Part shown: in pieces, positions 14,347 through 28,312 of the stretch
Layout: each line of letters opens with the position of its first letter
Numbering within the stretch: position 1 is the stretch's first letter
Origin: Zychaea mexicana
Lineage: Eukaryota > Mucoromycota > Mucoromycetes > Mucorales > Lichtheimiaceae
Length of the DNA: 64,000 nucleotides
Reading direction: 5' to 3'
Assembly (NCBI RefSeq): GCF_025766255.1
Contig: NW_026516825.1
Coordinates: 20,750 to 84,749 of the forward strand
Notes under the pieces: model-generated
Seen by the model: the letters and a program-made list of their open reading frames with translations, nothing else
What the model was told of the DNA's origin: nothing
Databases searched by the model: none
Translations under genes and position numbers: made by a program

Positions 14347-15996
14347 ATGTCCTTTCGAAGCGTACCCGATCTCGACATTGTTGCGCTCCATGCAGCATCA
14401 ACAGAGAGTGACGTCCAATTGGAAGAAGATGCTACGGTGGAGACTACCAGATCGCCCAGCTATGCAAACCAACAGGTAATAAGATGAAGTGTTTGGTCAG
14501 TGGAAGAAGATTCTCCATGGTGCTCATTGTTTTGCACACGGAACCAGCAGACTCGCCCACTGGACGCTTCTACTAAAACAGATTCCGTGGAAGAGGATAG
14601 TATAGACGCTGCTATCGCCAAAGTCCAGCAGGATCCAGCAGCTAGAACCGAAAACAATGATGGATATGAAAGCAGCGACCTGTCTTCGTCTTCTTCAGAA
14701 GATGAAGTTGATGGAGTTGAAACCGTGGACGAATCTGATTTGGATGAAGACTATGGAATGGATTCTGGGCCTCTGCGGACGAAAAACGAGCTCGTGGACA
14801 TAATCATCGATGCGCTCGATTTTGAAATTACAGATGCTACCGAACTATTGCCCGTAGGCACAATCGAAGATATTATCGATAATGTTATTGTCGTTCACAG
14901 CAATCCGAATATGAACAACGTCGTTTTGGACATGGGAACATTGTTCGCTTTTTCAGATCGCACTACTATGGGGGAGGTAATATCCTAATGTGCTCTTTTT
15001 TTTGCTCGAAATATAACGAGCTTTATTAAAGGAATTAACTAACCCTGAGTGTAACACTGATTAGGTTTTCGAAACATTTGGGCCAGTTTCCAGACCATAT
15101 TACTCTGTACGATACAATACGGCCGATGAAATCGACAAGGAACGTGCAGTGGTGGGAGCATCGGTCTCATATGTCCCTACTTATGAACGGACGCGTATGT
15201 TACCAGTGGACGAGCTACGAAAGCAAAAGTTTACGGATGCGAGCAATGTGTACGATGAAGAAATTGCAGACGAGGTAACAGAAAAAACAACATTATAACA
15301 GTGTAAACAAGAAAGAAAAATCAATGCAAGTCTCACCAACCTTTTCTTTGTATTAACCAGGAAGTCGAATATTCAGACGACGAAAAGGAATTCTCACACA
15401 AGAAAAGTAAAAAAAACAAAAGGAAGAACAGGTAAAGTAACTGGAGTGATATCTGCATGTTTCTCGCTCAAAGTTCTCCCGAGTTGTTAATACGGAGTTA
15501 TTCATCGTATAGAGCCAAGTCTCTCAAAGCTGAGCGTCCAAAATGGCCAGCCCATGCTCAAAACTCATACAGCAATGGTGCACGTTTGGATGATTTTGAC
15601 GCAGCTCTTGCGGCTTATGAAAGTACAGCAATGCCTGGCAGACAGATACAAAGTTATGCAGATATTGCTGAAGAGGCAGCAGCATCTACATCGCAGTATA
15701 ATCGTCCACCTGAAGTGCCACCACCACAGAATGGCCCAGTCGATTTACCGTGGTATATGAGTCAGCAGACGCATAATGCACAACAGCAAAACCAACAACC
15801 GCAACAACAACAATCGGTGCAACAAGCGAATTCTACGTACAAAGCTCCAGGAGATCTAGTCAGCGAACTGCTCAACTCGTACAGTGGCAATATTCCAAAC
15901 TTATCGGCATCTGGATCCTCATCTAATACGCAGGTGAAGAACAGCTCCGTGCGCTCTTTATTCAGCGCACCACCGCCTACATCCAAAGGAGCTTAG
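14347..15996 (+). CDS. NAF1: H/ACA snoRNP assembly factor Naf1
   Basis: Five exons (14347-14475, 14548-14976, 15065-15274, 15361-15431, 15474-15996) give about 453 residues. The core, roughly 90-240, is the Gar1/Naf1 RNA-binding beta-barrel: ELLPVGTIEDIIDNVIVVHS, VVLDMGTLFAFSDRTTMGEV and FETFGPVSRPYYSVRYN. Naf1 is a nuclear chaperone that holds the place of Gar1 while H/ACA box RNPs (rRNA pseudouridylation, telomerase RNA) assemble. An acidic Ser/Glu stretch precedes the core, a Lys-rich stretch (KKSKKNKRKNR) follows, and the tail is Gln/Pro-rich and probably disordered. The acceptor of intron 1 is a tandem CAGCAG, so one Gln may be optional. Intron 4 is only 42 nt. Confidence 0.9.
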
Positions 15997-16185
15997 AGTC
16001 CATCATATAATTGTACATAGAGCATGTTATACCTTTATCATCGCTACAGCAAGTTCCATACGTTTTTCATCCTATCAATATAAGCAATAATTTTCTTACA
16101 TAAGAAGATGTATTTTCCACGGGAAAAAAAGGTGCATGTACAAAATGATCGGGTTATTTACATAAAATATACAGTAACAGGTGCT

Positions 16186-19100
16186 TTATACAAAATCATC
16201 CGTATATTCACAAATGTCATCAGTTGTCGCCGCTTCCATAGCAGAAGTTCCGGTTTCCTCCTCTTCTTCGCCATCTTCCTCACCCTCTTCTTCGCCCGCT
16301 TGAATCCATTTGTCAGCCTCAAATCTGTCGAGCCAAGTCCTTCGTCGATCACTTTTAGCCTGGAAAGCAGGCCCTGTTGGAACCTGGCTCATAAGGCTCA
16401 TTCGATAGATTTCTCGTGGCTGTGATACTGCTGACAGATCTGACGTGGCCTCGTCGTTAATGAATGAATCGTGCGTCTTACTACTGCTTTCGTCACCGCC
16501 GTCTTCGTTTCCATCATGTCCTGAGCCCATGTGCTCTTCATCTGAGCTTTTCTCGGCTTCTAGATCGAAGAACGGGTTGTTGGCGGCATCAAGTCGCCGT
16601 CGCTGTCGACGATGTCCTTGTATTGCTCGTTTCATTACAGGTGACGAGGAAGAGGATAAGCCAGCTTGGGCCGCATCATCATGTATGATATCGCTGTCAT
16701 CTTCAATAAGATTAATGCGTCGTCGCCTTCTATTGCGGGCTATGACAATAGGTGACAGTGAAGTGTTAGACGTTGGTTCGGGTGCTGCAGAATCGTTTGC
16801 ACTACTGTAATTAGGTCGACTATCATCATCAACTTTGTTTTCGAGTGCTTCGCAAAACGTCACGTCGGTCATGTCGGCGTCGCCCATTGGAAAGTCATCG
16901 GGTATATTTACTGGCTCAGGTGCGTGTTGCACGTCATGATTGCTATTTGATGGTGCTGAGTAGTGTGTAATACTGCTGTCAAGTTTTATGAGCGATTCCA
17001 TAATGTTGTTTGCTATTGGCACCGAATCTTGACCATCATGATGCTGTTGCTCCGTTTCTTGCTGTGCTTTTAACAGGCTTTCATCCTGGATCGACTGTAG
17101 CCCGTTTCCTTGCTGCAACTGCTGTTCCTGACAAAGCGACTGCTGCTCAGGTTTCTGTACTGAATGAGCTGCTTTTTGATGATTTTGTTCCCATTCGTCC
17201 AATATGGCAAAGTCGATATCATCATCGAATGAGGGCGTGGAAGCAGCCATAGGAGAAGAAGGTAACGCAAACACCGAGCACACCCAATCTTTTGCTGCAT
17301 CCAGTTTCAGCTTCCTTGCCCGTTCCAATAATCTTTGCTTGGCATTGTCAGTCGGCATTGGTCTTGCTGTCAGCCACTTTAGCATACTCGCGCTTATCAA
17401 TGTATCTTCAGCCTCCTCCTTACTGAGTTGCTTGAAAGGAAACGGCTCCAGACTCGTACTGCCCATGATAGGGTCGCTGGTAGCTGGGCTTGCCCCAGTA
17501 TGAGTCGTCCCTTGAGATTTCTTCAGGTCGAGTGGCAGAATGTCTTCAAACTCGTCCAGCATGTTGTAATCACCAGCAATGTCATACGATCCAGAGCGAT
17601 CCAAGCGATTCTCCAATAGCAAAAGGCTGGCACATTCTTCCATCCAGGAGTCGCCTTTAATATAGCCATCTTCCAGATTCGGTTCGGCGTCGTCGTCGTT
17701 TTTACCTTCGCCATTGTTTGCATCACTGTCTTGTTGCTGGATAGGATCACTTCGATCATGCATGGATGTATCACTTGACATGTGCAGTGATATGTTACGG
17801 TTCTCAGCCGAATCTCTATGTCTCATCGATACATCGCTTTGCTGCCGGTTAAATGCTGGTGTTTTGCTTTGCGGCAGAGTGGCCCTGGTTATATGATGCA
17901 TAACATTCTCTTGAGGTTGGACTATATTTGATTTTGCTTTCGATTTGCTTAGGAATATCACTGCGTCGTCGTCATCGTTGTCGTCGTCAAACTCATTATA
18001 ATCATCACTTTGGTCTATTTTACGCGTTGCCGTGGTAGCAGTGTTGCTGACGCGAGCAGTGCTCTCGGTATGTTTGATAGTTTCAATAACAATACCATCT
18101 GCATTGTTCCGCCGTCGGGGCAGGTACAGTGTATTTCCCACTGTTGGCTGCTGCTGCTCCTGTTGCTGAGGAGCATCACTTCCATATAAAATGCGGGGTT
18201 CGATCTTATTGTACAGTTCGACAAATTGCATAGTTCGTCGAGAATGTCCCACGTGATGATAATAGTGTAGTACTTTGTTGCTCGGTAGATATTTCTGCGT
18301 GCGTTTTAGTGCATGTTGCTTTGGCCAATAGCGAATGAACGCATCCTCTACTGTGGCCGCGCCTAGCTTCTGCAGAAAAGATGCCTCTGGTCCCTCCAAC
18401 AATGTGCCTTCTGCATTCACTATTTTCTCGTTCCTATTCCTTGCTTTTGATCGTCCGCTACCTGAGGCAGCTGGAATAAAAGTGCCGATAGTAAATCGTT
18501 TTTTGCGCCACACAGGTTGATAATTCTCCGGAATGACGCTTGGATTGGGCTTGAAGTATCGGAGGTGTCCGCCTCGTGCAATGGCTTGCTGAACTTGATT
18601 GTAGGATTCCTTTGCATTTCTGTATTTGCGCTCTTCTGTTTCCGTCATTAACATAACGCATCGGCCTTTTCGCTTACGACCGGTGCGACCCATGCGCTGC
18701 AGCTACTTTGTAAAAGAAAGTTAGTTGATGCCTGTATTTCACTAAGAGATGCCAAGATACGTACCAATCGAAGAGGAGAGCTTTGCGAGTCATAGCAGAT
18801 AATCAAATCGACTTCGCCAATATCGAGACCTTCTTCGCCAATACTAGTAGAGATAATGACGTTCAAATCACCTCGTTTAAATCGCGATATAATCTACTGC
18901 TAGTGAGTATGTAAAGTTTTTAAGTCCACTTTGTAAAAAATGTAAGGTAACACGTACATCTTGTTGCTCCCTTTGGTTAAGACCTTTTTTTCCATCCTTG
19001 GCGCCAGCTTGACCGACAAAATGGGAGCATCGTACCATTGGCTCATGCTCTGATAGACACTTTACGATTTCATCGACTGAGGTACGAAATGACGAAAAAA

Positions 19101-20634
19101 CCATGATGCGAGTGCTGGTACCTGATTCAGCCTGAGTCAGATGTTCGAGTATGATATGTAATAGTCGCTGTAGCTTTGGATGACCCATGAATCCTGGTTG
19201 CTGCTGCTGCTGCTTCAAATTGTCGATGATACGCTTTAAATCGAAGGAGTTGAGCAGTTTTGCCTTCTCCTTTGGCAAATTCTTATTGGAGTCAAGTACG
19301 TCCCTGTATTCTTGTAACGTTCCCTTTATCGTCGCCAAAAACGGACCCACACCGTGTTGACACAACATCTCAAAGGCGCGGCTTACAGAATGAGCAATAC
19401 TAAAATCCACGTGCACCAATGATTTCACAGCTTGGTTAAAGTTCCTTGCGTTGGCCGTGAATTGACGTTGGGCCATCAAGAGCTGATAGGGTGTGTTTCG
19501 CTCTACATCGGTTGAGTATATTGCCTGAAAGCGACTTAGGCGCTGAAGCACAGGTACAAAGATCTTGTCACGGAAGTTTTTAACAGTATCAGGAACGATG
19601 CCTGTTGCGCCAGCAGTGTAATCGAGCTTGACCACCACCGTCTGGATGTTTTTACCGTGCGTGTGCTCCTGGATATCCATCGATTCCTCGGTACGGATTT
19701 GTATAGCCGTTATGCGCAAGTTGTCCACTACGGATTGAACATTGGCGATATTGGTGCCGGGTGTGGCTGTCAACGCTAGCACACGGAATTGTGCCTGTCG
19801 CTGTGCGATCAACTTGATGACTTCTGTATATGCGTAGTTGCCTTGGGCCTTATGAGCTTCATCGACGACTAGACAGACGACTTTCTCGGCTGGGCAGATG
19901 CGGGATTGCAAATCGTTCTGCAGCACTTGCGGCGTCAAGAAATACACTCGTTTGCTCATCCAGAGTTGTCTACGGCGATCCTTGGACGTCTGGCCTGTCA
20001 GTTCTACTGTATCCGACTGGTCGATGCCGCAGATCTGAAAGCATGCCTCAATTTGCTGTGTGACGAGTGGACGAGTTGGCGCCATAAACACAATCTTGGA
20101 CTGTGGAAACCAGCGCCAGTAGTTATACATGACAACAGCGGCAATAAACGTCTTGCCGAGACCGGTTGGCAAAGCAACCAATGTGTTGTTGAAAAGCGCC
20201 TTTTTAACGATGTTCCACTGGTATAAGCGTATAGAATAATTGACCGGGTATATCCACGTCGGTAGCGCCTCTGCATCGAATTCGTGCGAGCAAGGTGTGT
20301 TGCGTGGAGGTGGTGAAGGCGCTGTAGGTGGCGGTTCGTCTTCCAAACTTGTGGGAGGGACTAGCTCATTGTTAATTTGTCGCGATGTATCCCGTGCCGT
20401 TGACGATGAAGCAAAAAAGTTTGACAATTGTCCTTGTCTTTCTTTCCCTTTGTTTGTGCTAGCTTGTTGCTCTGCTGTTTCTGCTGCAAGAATAAAATCT
20501 TCGTCGTCAAAATCATCGAAATCGTCATCTATGGCATTGACAGTTTGATGCTTTTTGTCTTCAACTTGTTTTTCAACCTGCTCAACGGCTGCTAGAAGCT
20601 CGTCATCGTCGCCAAAGTCAAAGGAGTCGTCCAT
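16186..20634 (-). CDS. MPH1: ATP-dependent DNA helicase, Mph1/FANCM family
   Basis: Three exons (20634-18958, 18893-18765, 18702-16186) give 1440 residues. An acidic N-terminus (about 1-60) precedes the SF2 helicase. Motif I is [10 protein letters not shown] near 160, motif [12 protein letters not shown] near 258, then SALTATPG-like sequence (LALTATPG). The C-terminal helicase domain has [20 protein letters not shown] and [12 protein letters not shown], diagnostic for Mph1/FANCM. The remaining ~800 residues are low-complexity, acidic and Gln-rich and probably disordered; the protein is longer than yeast Mph1 (993). The family remodels forks and D-loops to promote error-free repair in the nucleus. 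It converges on NAF1 with 189 bp between stops. Confidence 0.94.
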
Positions 20635-20800
20635 TAACTGACAGTAACAGGGCCAGAAGAAACGCGAAAATAATAAAAAGGATGAGGAGATGGAAATCGC
20701 TCGACGCGTTTCCGCCGCAGCGCGTTACATTTAAACGATAAGTGTCACGGGAGGAGTGGTTTAACTTTATTGGTTGAGGTACAAAGCTGTTCATATTTCA

Positions 20801-23422
20801 CTACAACTTGACATTTCCACGAGTTATACGGCCGTAATCCTCTCTCTCAAAGGGAACGTACGTATTGTTCTGCGCCCAGTAAATATCCTCCTTGACTTTC
20901 TCAGGGTCCATGCCTTGGTTCCGCAGTTCGACTTTTTGCTGCTTGAACGTCTGGGTCATACTCAGAGTCGGTACGAGGCGCAAGAATACAGGTATAGCAT
21001 AGCGTGGCAGTCGCTTGGATAAGTAACTATAAAAACCGGCCATATCCAAGGTAACATTCGGCTTAAGGACGATAGCCACCATACCAGCGCGTCCTTCGTG
21101 ATTTGGCACCAGCGCACCGTAAACATTTGCCTCAGCAATGCCCGGGTATTCCGAAGCTGTTTGCGCTACCTCAGTCGTGGATACGTTTTCAGAATGCCAT
21201 CTAAAAGTATCGCCAAGCCTGTCATTAAAGTTCCAGAACCCATCGCGGTCCAAGGTAATCAAATCGCCACTCCGGAAATACATATCTCCCTTCTTGAAAA
21301 CGTTGCGGAGAACTTTTTTGTCGGTCGCGGTTTTGTTGTCATAATATCCAGTGAACGGTAATTCTGCGTTTGGATCCAGCCTTTGAATCATTTCACCAGC
21401 CTCTCCATAGTCGCACTGTTATGGATAATATTAGATTATGTGGTGGACGGTATCATGAGAAGAAAGGATGCAGTTAGTAGCCTTACCACTTGACAGAATC
21501 CATTCTTTCCTCGCAAAGGTTCTTCGGTGATAGGATCGATTCGGATTAGCTTGACATCACGTTTAAGAAGGCGGATTAGAAGACCACTATGGCCGATCGC
21601 TCCAGCACCGAGATCGCCTCTATTGTAGTTGAAGAAACCTCCTACGCCTGTAGTAGTGGTTTAAGTGACCTGCTCCAAAGTAAAAAGAAAGAATCATAGA
21701 TAGAGAAAAACGCACACCTTCTGTAGAGCCATAAAACTCCAAAATATCCGGTATATTGAACCGTTTTCGTACTTGCATCCATACGTCACGGCGCATACCA
21801 TTGCCGAAAGCCAGGCGAACGTTATGCTTGCGCTCCAAGGGATGTGGCTTCTGGTTCAGTAGATAGCGACACAGTTCACCAATGTACTGAACATCGGGCA
21901 AATAAGTTAAGATAAGTTTTTTCTTCGAACACATCAGAATAGGAAACCTACGTGAAAGACGGTAATATTGTAATGACAGCAATCGTCCCAAAAGCGACTA
22001 GCAGAGAACTTCTTTGCCAAAACCACTGTTCCGCCGCTAACAAGTGTTGATCCGAACGAAACGAGTACTAGTAGGTATCCGAATTAGCACTCTGTTGCTG
22101 AGCTCGAGAGTAAAAATCAACAAGCTCAACTTACACCCTGAACTATGGTACATTGGTAGAACGGTATAGGTTATATCGTTGCGCTGCATCTTCGCACCAG
22201 CAGCACATGACATCAAAGTTACTATTCACTACACGTAAGTATTTTTCTTTTGCACCCAAATTAGGATAACTTACAGCTCACACGGTAATGAGGACTCACT
22301 GCCGCTTTCGGCATGCCAGTTGTGCCACTGATAGAAAGAACTATCTTAGTTAATGTTCGATGATAAAGTGTTAAAAACATTATTCTTACCTGGTGTAAAT
22401 CAACATAGCAGCGTCTGAAGGCTTGACATTACGGAGGCATGCTTCGTCCGTGTCTTCGCTGCTGAAGGTCTCGAGCAATTCAGGCGTCAACATCGGAAAG
22501 TCATCTGTGTTACCTTCGCCATAAGCATACAATGCTACCCCTAGTGCTTTTGCATCTGCCTCTATGGTAGCTACTTGGCTTGCATACTCTGGGTCAAACA
22601 AGAATAAATTGGTTTTGGCTATTTTTATGCAGTGCAATAGCGCTGAGTCAGCCAAACTTGTGTTGATGAGCGACGGAATCGCACCGATCTTGCTAATCGC
22701 GAAAAACGACACTACAAACGCCGGGTGATTCGGGTACATCATGCATACGACATCTTTGAGAGCCTCGATTAGTTTAAAGTAGCCGAAGACTTGTCTTATA
22801 CTCTTCTCTCTGATAGTTACCTTTTGGCTTGACGTTTTGTGACAATAACCAATGTGCCTAAAATGATTTCTTAAGAACCCTATACATATGTGCTGTTTCC
22901 ATGAGAAATTCTCAACTTACCAGGCGATTGGATGCTGCATTATTCACACACACAAAAACCGGGATATCTGTGAGTACACAAGTACACAAGAGGGTAGAGT
23001 GGAAACATACAACATTAAGAAACGTACCTCGCTCTAGCTGCCCGAATGTGTACTTCTGATTTTCAGAAATAAGGAATACACGATCGGGCTCTTCTTTGGC
23101 CCGCTCCTTGAACCGGTAGTAGATGTGCATCCTGTCCTCTCGCTCCAACTTGCGTACTCTATGATGAAGAGAGGAAGGGAGTCTTAAAGGAATAGTTTTG
23201 ATGCGTTTAATTGTGCGGGGAAGCTGTATGAAAATGCTCACCTGGTTAATACCTTCAGCAAAGTCCATATAGTATTAATATCTTTTGCTACACGATAGCG
23301 GGAGTCAAGGTACATAGTACCAAGCAGCCCAAGGGCGGCAAGAGATGCTGCAAAAAAAACCCGCACTTCAGCAATGATAACAAAGTAATAAGACAGCTAC
23401 TACCACACCTACCAGGCTCCAT
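20801..23422 (-). CDS. FAT1: Very-long-chain acyl-CoA synthetase / fatty acid transporter, Fat1 type (copy A)
   Basis: Twelve exons from 23422 to 20801, the first of only 10 nt and the fourth of 14 nt, sum to 620 codons of protein, typical of Fat1/FATP. A hydrophobic N-terminal stretch ([11 protein letters not shown]) may anchor it in membrane. The AMP-binding motif ([16 protein letters not shown]) is completed across an intron, and the VLACS motif reads [20 protein letters not shown]. The family activates very-long-chain fatty acids and couples import with CoA ligation at ER, peroxisome or plasma membrane. A paralogue lies 2.1 kb upstream on the same strand. Introns in the first half match that copy; in the second half they differ. 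Confidence 0.92.
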
Positions 23423-25553
23423 GTTAGCAAATTAGGGAGTGAAAGGGAAGTGAAAAAGGGCTGCCGGAAATATGTTATTTGATCATGAATTTATAGTCGA
23501 TTGTTTAGACTATTTGCACACACGTCGCTCCGACTCTTCTCTCTGCAAGCGCGCTTGACACTTCCAGCTTCTGTTCGGGGGAAGAAATGTCCATACTGTG
23601 CCTTTGACTACACTATCTTTTTCATGCATGACGTCCCTCTTGTTTGAAGTATTGGAAGTAGCTCAAAAAACAAGAGGAGTGCATACACTGGCTCTACACA
23701 CTTGTATCCGCGGCAATTTCTGGGTAAACTTTCGGGAAACAAACCGCGTTAAACTCCATATGGAGATCATATCCACGTTTCCCCTGTTTGCCAGCCTAGT
23801 TCAAGGATATCCTTCATAATCACCCAGTGTTATCATTTAGCCTCCATACGACAACCATCTATGCTTGGCTCATTTCGGACGTGCCGGACCGAAGCGCCGG
23901 CTGCAGCAGTAAACATTCTAAAGTTCAGGTCATGCATTGATACGTGTGACTCTGCCGAGCGCTTGGTCTTCATGTAATAAGCTTTTTCCAATCAGTTCTC
24001 TGATTTGCATTTGGCCGTAATTTCACGATGATGATATGACTTTGTGCTTCCCGATCCAATGGTAGCACAGCTTTCAATTTCCCCTGTAAACACGCTCTGA
24101 CTTCATTCTAATATATTCTTGCTAAAAGTAACAGGAGCTACAGTATAATGTGCATCCTGCAAGCTGGACTTTTCCAATATCATACTCATACGAACATACT
24201 ATTTAGGTGTCAAGGCTCGTTTATAGTAGCCAATGGATCGGCCATTAATCCTCAAGCAACTAGTCATTATCTTGATCACGGAAGAGCTACCATTTTCAAT
24301 TTCATGACGCTGGTTTGTCTAGAGATGCCACAAGGGGGTATGCAAAAGAGCTGCATACTAACGCGGTAAGTGTTTTACAGGTGCTGGCAACCGTTAAACA
24401 GATACCTCTACCTCAGCATCATATACGCTGATCAAGCGATTGCTAGTATTCGAATACTTTGAGGAGATCTAAGTTTGTCAGCTTCTAAAAGAGTATACCA
24501 TCACTTTTTGAAGCACATTGTAAAGCAATTCTTTTTGTGATTTCCAACAAACTGTTTTGCGCACCTTGTCTAGTCAATGCCAACAATAGCTCACCGTTCC
24601 AACATACCTGCGTTCGCTGTGCAGAAGCCATCTTTTCCCCGAACATTTCCCCGAACAGGCCTTTCAGTAGATGTTTCAAGCTTCATTGTTTAACTATCTG
24701 AGCGAAAAAGCAACGGGTTGAAGGCTTTAAGTACAGAATTGCGCTGATACCGTGACCGGCGTGTTTATAGTCATTTGCGTCACCTGGTCTTCAGCAATGT
24801 TCTTGATTTCAAACCTGTTTTTTCTTGGTTTTAAGCGAAGTACAACGCTGGTTCCAAAAAAAGGAGAGGTTGTTCTCCTTTCTTGAGAACTGGTTCCACA
24901 ATCAGGAGGGCATTTCATGCCATAACCAGTGAAGACGTATGTTATCTATGATGCATTGACAAAAACTGCCAATGATACAAAAATGCTTAAGCGAGGAAAA
25001 CCAAGCATCTTCTTTCTGTTTACTTTGCGTAGAAAATTATGTGATATGAAAATCGGAAGGCAGCGTAAAATATGTCACTTCGGGGTACGCTAGAGAGTAG
25101 CCTGTAAAAAATATTGGCAAAATAATTATCAGATTTTACATAGTCAAATGAGCATAAGTCCAAGCACAGACATATAACTACAGTTTTTTGACGAACAAGA
25201 TTATATTGTTAAATTGATTTGACAAGTAGTATGGCTTGATAGTCTCACGACATACTGCTTTGTTACAGTACAGAGTGTAGCTAAAGTGGAGAAAGAAGCT
25301 CGTTGTTAGGTAAATTGGGGCACTCAACCTACCTGGAAGGTAGTAAGATGTCATAGATACATTTGCATGGGTGTATGTTTTCATTCATTCAGGACAGTAT
25401 ATGCTAGCTGTAGAGTGACGGTAATTAAGCGTAATAGTTTACACGTGCATAGCTGATAGCTTCAAGCGGAAAATTCTATTCATCATCAATAACCAAGAAA
25501 ATGACTGTATCAAAATTTTGTATCATCGGAGGCAAAAGATAATATAAACTATA
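23423..25553. other. Intergenic spacer between the two Fat1-type genes
   Basis: AT-rich DNA without a recognisable gene. Short minus-strand frames at 24485-24679 and 24727-24918 look somewhat protein-like (for example VVLRLKPRKNRFEIKNIAED) but have no clear start, partner exons or family. Confidence 0.5.
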
Positions 25554-28312
25554 TCACAATTTGACTTTTCCAGTAGAAACTTTAGCGTAATCTTCAGCAG
25601 TAAAAGGAACATAGGTATTCCCCTTCAACCAGTAGATGGGCTGCTGATCATCGGGTACTTTGTCAATGCCTTGATCACGGAAGAGCACCTTTTGCTGTTT
25701 GAAAGTACCGGTAATGTTCATCGAAGGTACAAAGCGGATAAACAATGGCACAGCGTACTTTGGCAAGTGCTTTGACAGATACTGATAAAAGTCAGCGAAG
25801 TCTAAAGTTGTGTTGGGACGCAAAATCAGAGCCACCATGCCAGCACGTCCAACATGACTAGGTACTTTGACGCCAAAAACGTTTGTCTCTGCAACTGCTG
25901 GGTACTTGCCAATAACTTGTGATACTTCTGTCGTCGCTACATTCTCGGAATGCCATCTGAACGTATCTCCAAGTCGGTCCAAGAAGTAATACATTCCCTC
26001 GCTGTTCATCTTTAGGAGATCACCAGTACGGAAATAACTAGCATTTACATATATATTCGTTAGAATCACTCATAAGCAAGCGTATCTTCACCTCTTTTCT
26101 GTCGTTTTTCCTTACATATCCCCCTTTTTCAAAGCATCTACAAGTATTTTCTTGCTCGTAGCCTTACTGTTCTTGTAGTACCCTATAAAAGCATTCCCCC
26201 AAGCACATATATTATTAGTACCTCCGAATAATTTTGTCCTGCAACCGTTCAATTCATAAGATACATCACCATCAAAGCGCGCTCTTCCTCCTTGTCCTTG
26301 CATGCCAATTATCATCTCTCCTGGATCATCGTAAGCACATTGGATACAGAAACCATTTTTGTCGCGGATAGGCTCTTCTGAAATTGGATCAATTTTGATA
26401 ATTTTCACTTCAGAGCGAAGCAACCCACGTAAAAGCGGACCAAAATAGCCAACAGCACCTGCACCGTGATCGTTCACATTCAAGTTAAATAAACCACCAG
26501 GGCCTTCAGTGGCTCCGTAAAACTCGCAAATCTTCTGAACATTGAATCTAGTTTGTTTTTTCTTTTAGTTTGAGTTGTTGCTGACGGGATAGAGTTTCGT
26601 CTTCTTTCATACCTTTCGCGGAACTGCTTCCAGATCTCTGGTGGCATGCCATTTCCGAAGCAGGTATGCAGTTTGTGGTCGCGCTCGTGAGGATGTGGAT
26701 CCCTATTCATCAAGTATCGACACAGTTCTCCAATGTACTAAAGAATTTAAATCGATACAATTAGCCCATGTCGGTAGCAGTGGTGCCTTTTTGAGACATA
26801 CAAAAAAAATTGTAACGTTGTTGTTATAGACGTCATCCCAAAACTTGGTTACGGAGAACTTTCGAGCAACAACAAGCGTGGCGCCTATATTTAACGTAAT
26901 ATGCGTAGCCATATACACTTTTTTCCCCATATTAGTCTAAGTGACTTTTACTCGTTTACATATATACAAGTTGTACTTACATGCTGAGCTATGGTAAAGC
27001 GGGAGACAGCAATAAGATACGTCGTCTTTTGTAATACCGGAGAGAACGGTGCTACCAAAGATGACACCATTCAATCGCGCATGCTGCACCACTGCTGCCT
27101 GTTAATTTACAGTATTATATAAATATGTAAACAATAGTTGGGTCGTGAATTTTTGACTATAAGTACCTTGGGTAAGCCGGTAGTACCACTGGATATAGTT
27201 GGTTATGGTAAGTATTCATATGATTCAACGCATGTAACAAAGCAAAGAGCAGGTTGTGGTACAACGTACCTAGTGTATATCAGCCATGCAGCGTCAGACA
27301 CACCGACACCCTTAATTAGGGCTTCATCTGTATCGATATCTGGGTAAGGTGCAAGTGCCTCGGGGGTCAATGCTGGACCAAGAGAGGAAGTGGTGCTGCT
27401 ATCGAACTCAGTTGCTTCACCGTAGGCATAAAGTGAGACACCTGCAGCACGTGCTGCTTCCGCGATTGTGGCCACCTGAGATTCGTACATGGGATCAAAT
27501 AAAAAGATTCGGGTATCAGCGATAGTCAAGCAATGCAGCAACGGATCCTCTTGCAGGTTTGTGTTGATAAGTGATGGAATAGCACCAATCTTCATTATAG
27601 CCCACAAGGCAATATAGAATGTTGGATGGTTTTGCTCCATCATACAAATAATATCTAAGATTATACATAAAATCATAAGTATGAGGAAAAGAGCTCGTTG
27701 ACGAGAAGATGAGAGTACCTTTAGGCTTGACGTTCTGTGACAAAAGCCAGTGCGCCTATTCGGATCAATGATGTCTCTAATGAGTATTTCGAGTTATAGC
27801 TACAATTTATTTGTCAACATACCAGGCGATTAGAGGCTAAAACAGCATTGAAGTACGGTTAGTAATGACGCTTAAAAAGCTCATAGTAGACGCGGAAGTA
27901 AATGAACAACTTACAAAGTTCCAACTGTCGGTAAGTGTAAGCACGACCTTCAAAGATTAAAAACACGCGATTTGGCATTGATTTGGCTTTATCTCTAAAG
28001 TGGTAGTATAAATGGATTTTATCTTGGCGCTCCACTCTTAAATGACTGGTAAAACATCAATGTCCAATGTGTCAGTACAATTTGTGTGGGATAGCATGGA
28101 TAGCATGTAAAGCGTACTTAATAATGGCGGTTCCCACTGCACGAAAATGGGTCAAGTCATTTCGAATAGCATATTTTGCATCAAGATACATTCCGCCAAG
28201 GACGGCAGCCGCAGCAGATGCTGTGATGCGAATAAGTTAACGAATCAGTACTCATTTAATTAAGTTCTATTCTATGTTGCATATTATATAATGATACAAT
28301 ACCGAGTGCCAT
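25554..28312 (-). CDS. Very-long-chain acyl-CoA synthetase / fatty acid transporter, Fat1 type (copy B)
   Basis: About 13 exons from ATG at 28312 (10-nt first exon MAL+1) to the stop at 25554, roughly 635 residues; I did not sum every exon. Motifs match copy A: IYTSGTTGLPK spanning an intron, [48 protein letters not shown] and a C-terminal FTAEDYAKVSTGKVKL. Function as for copy A. An 87-nt intron at 26183-26269 is a multiple of three and has no stop; splicing it restores RFDGYYKNSKATSKK, the family pattern, whereas retention would insert 29 residues. Different intron positions in the second half show this is not a recent duplicate. Confidence 0.9.
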
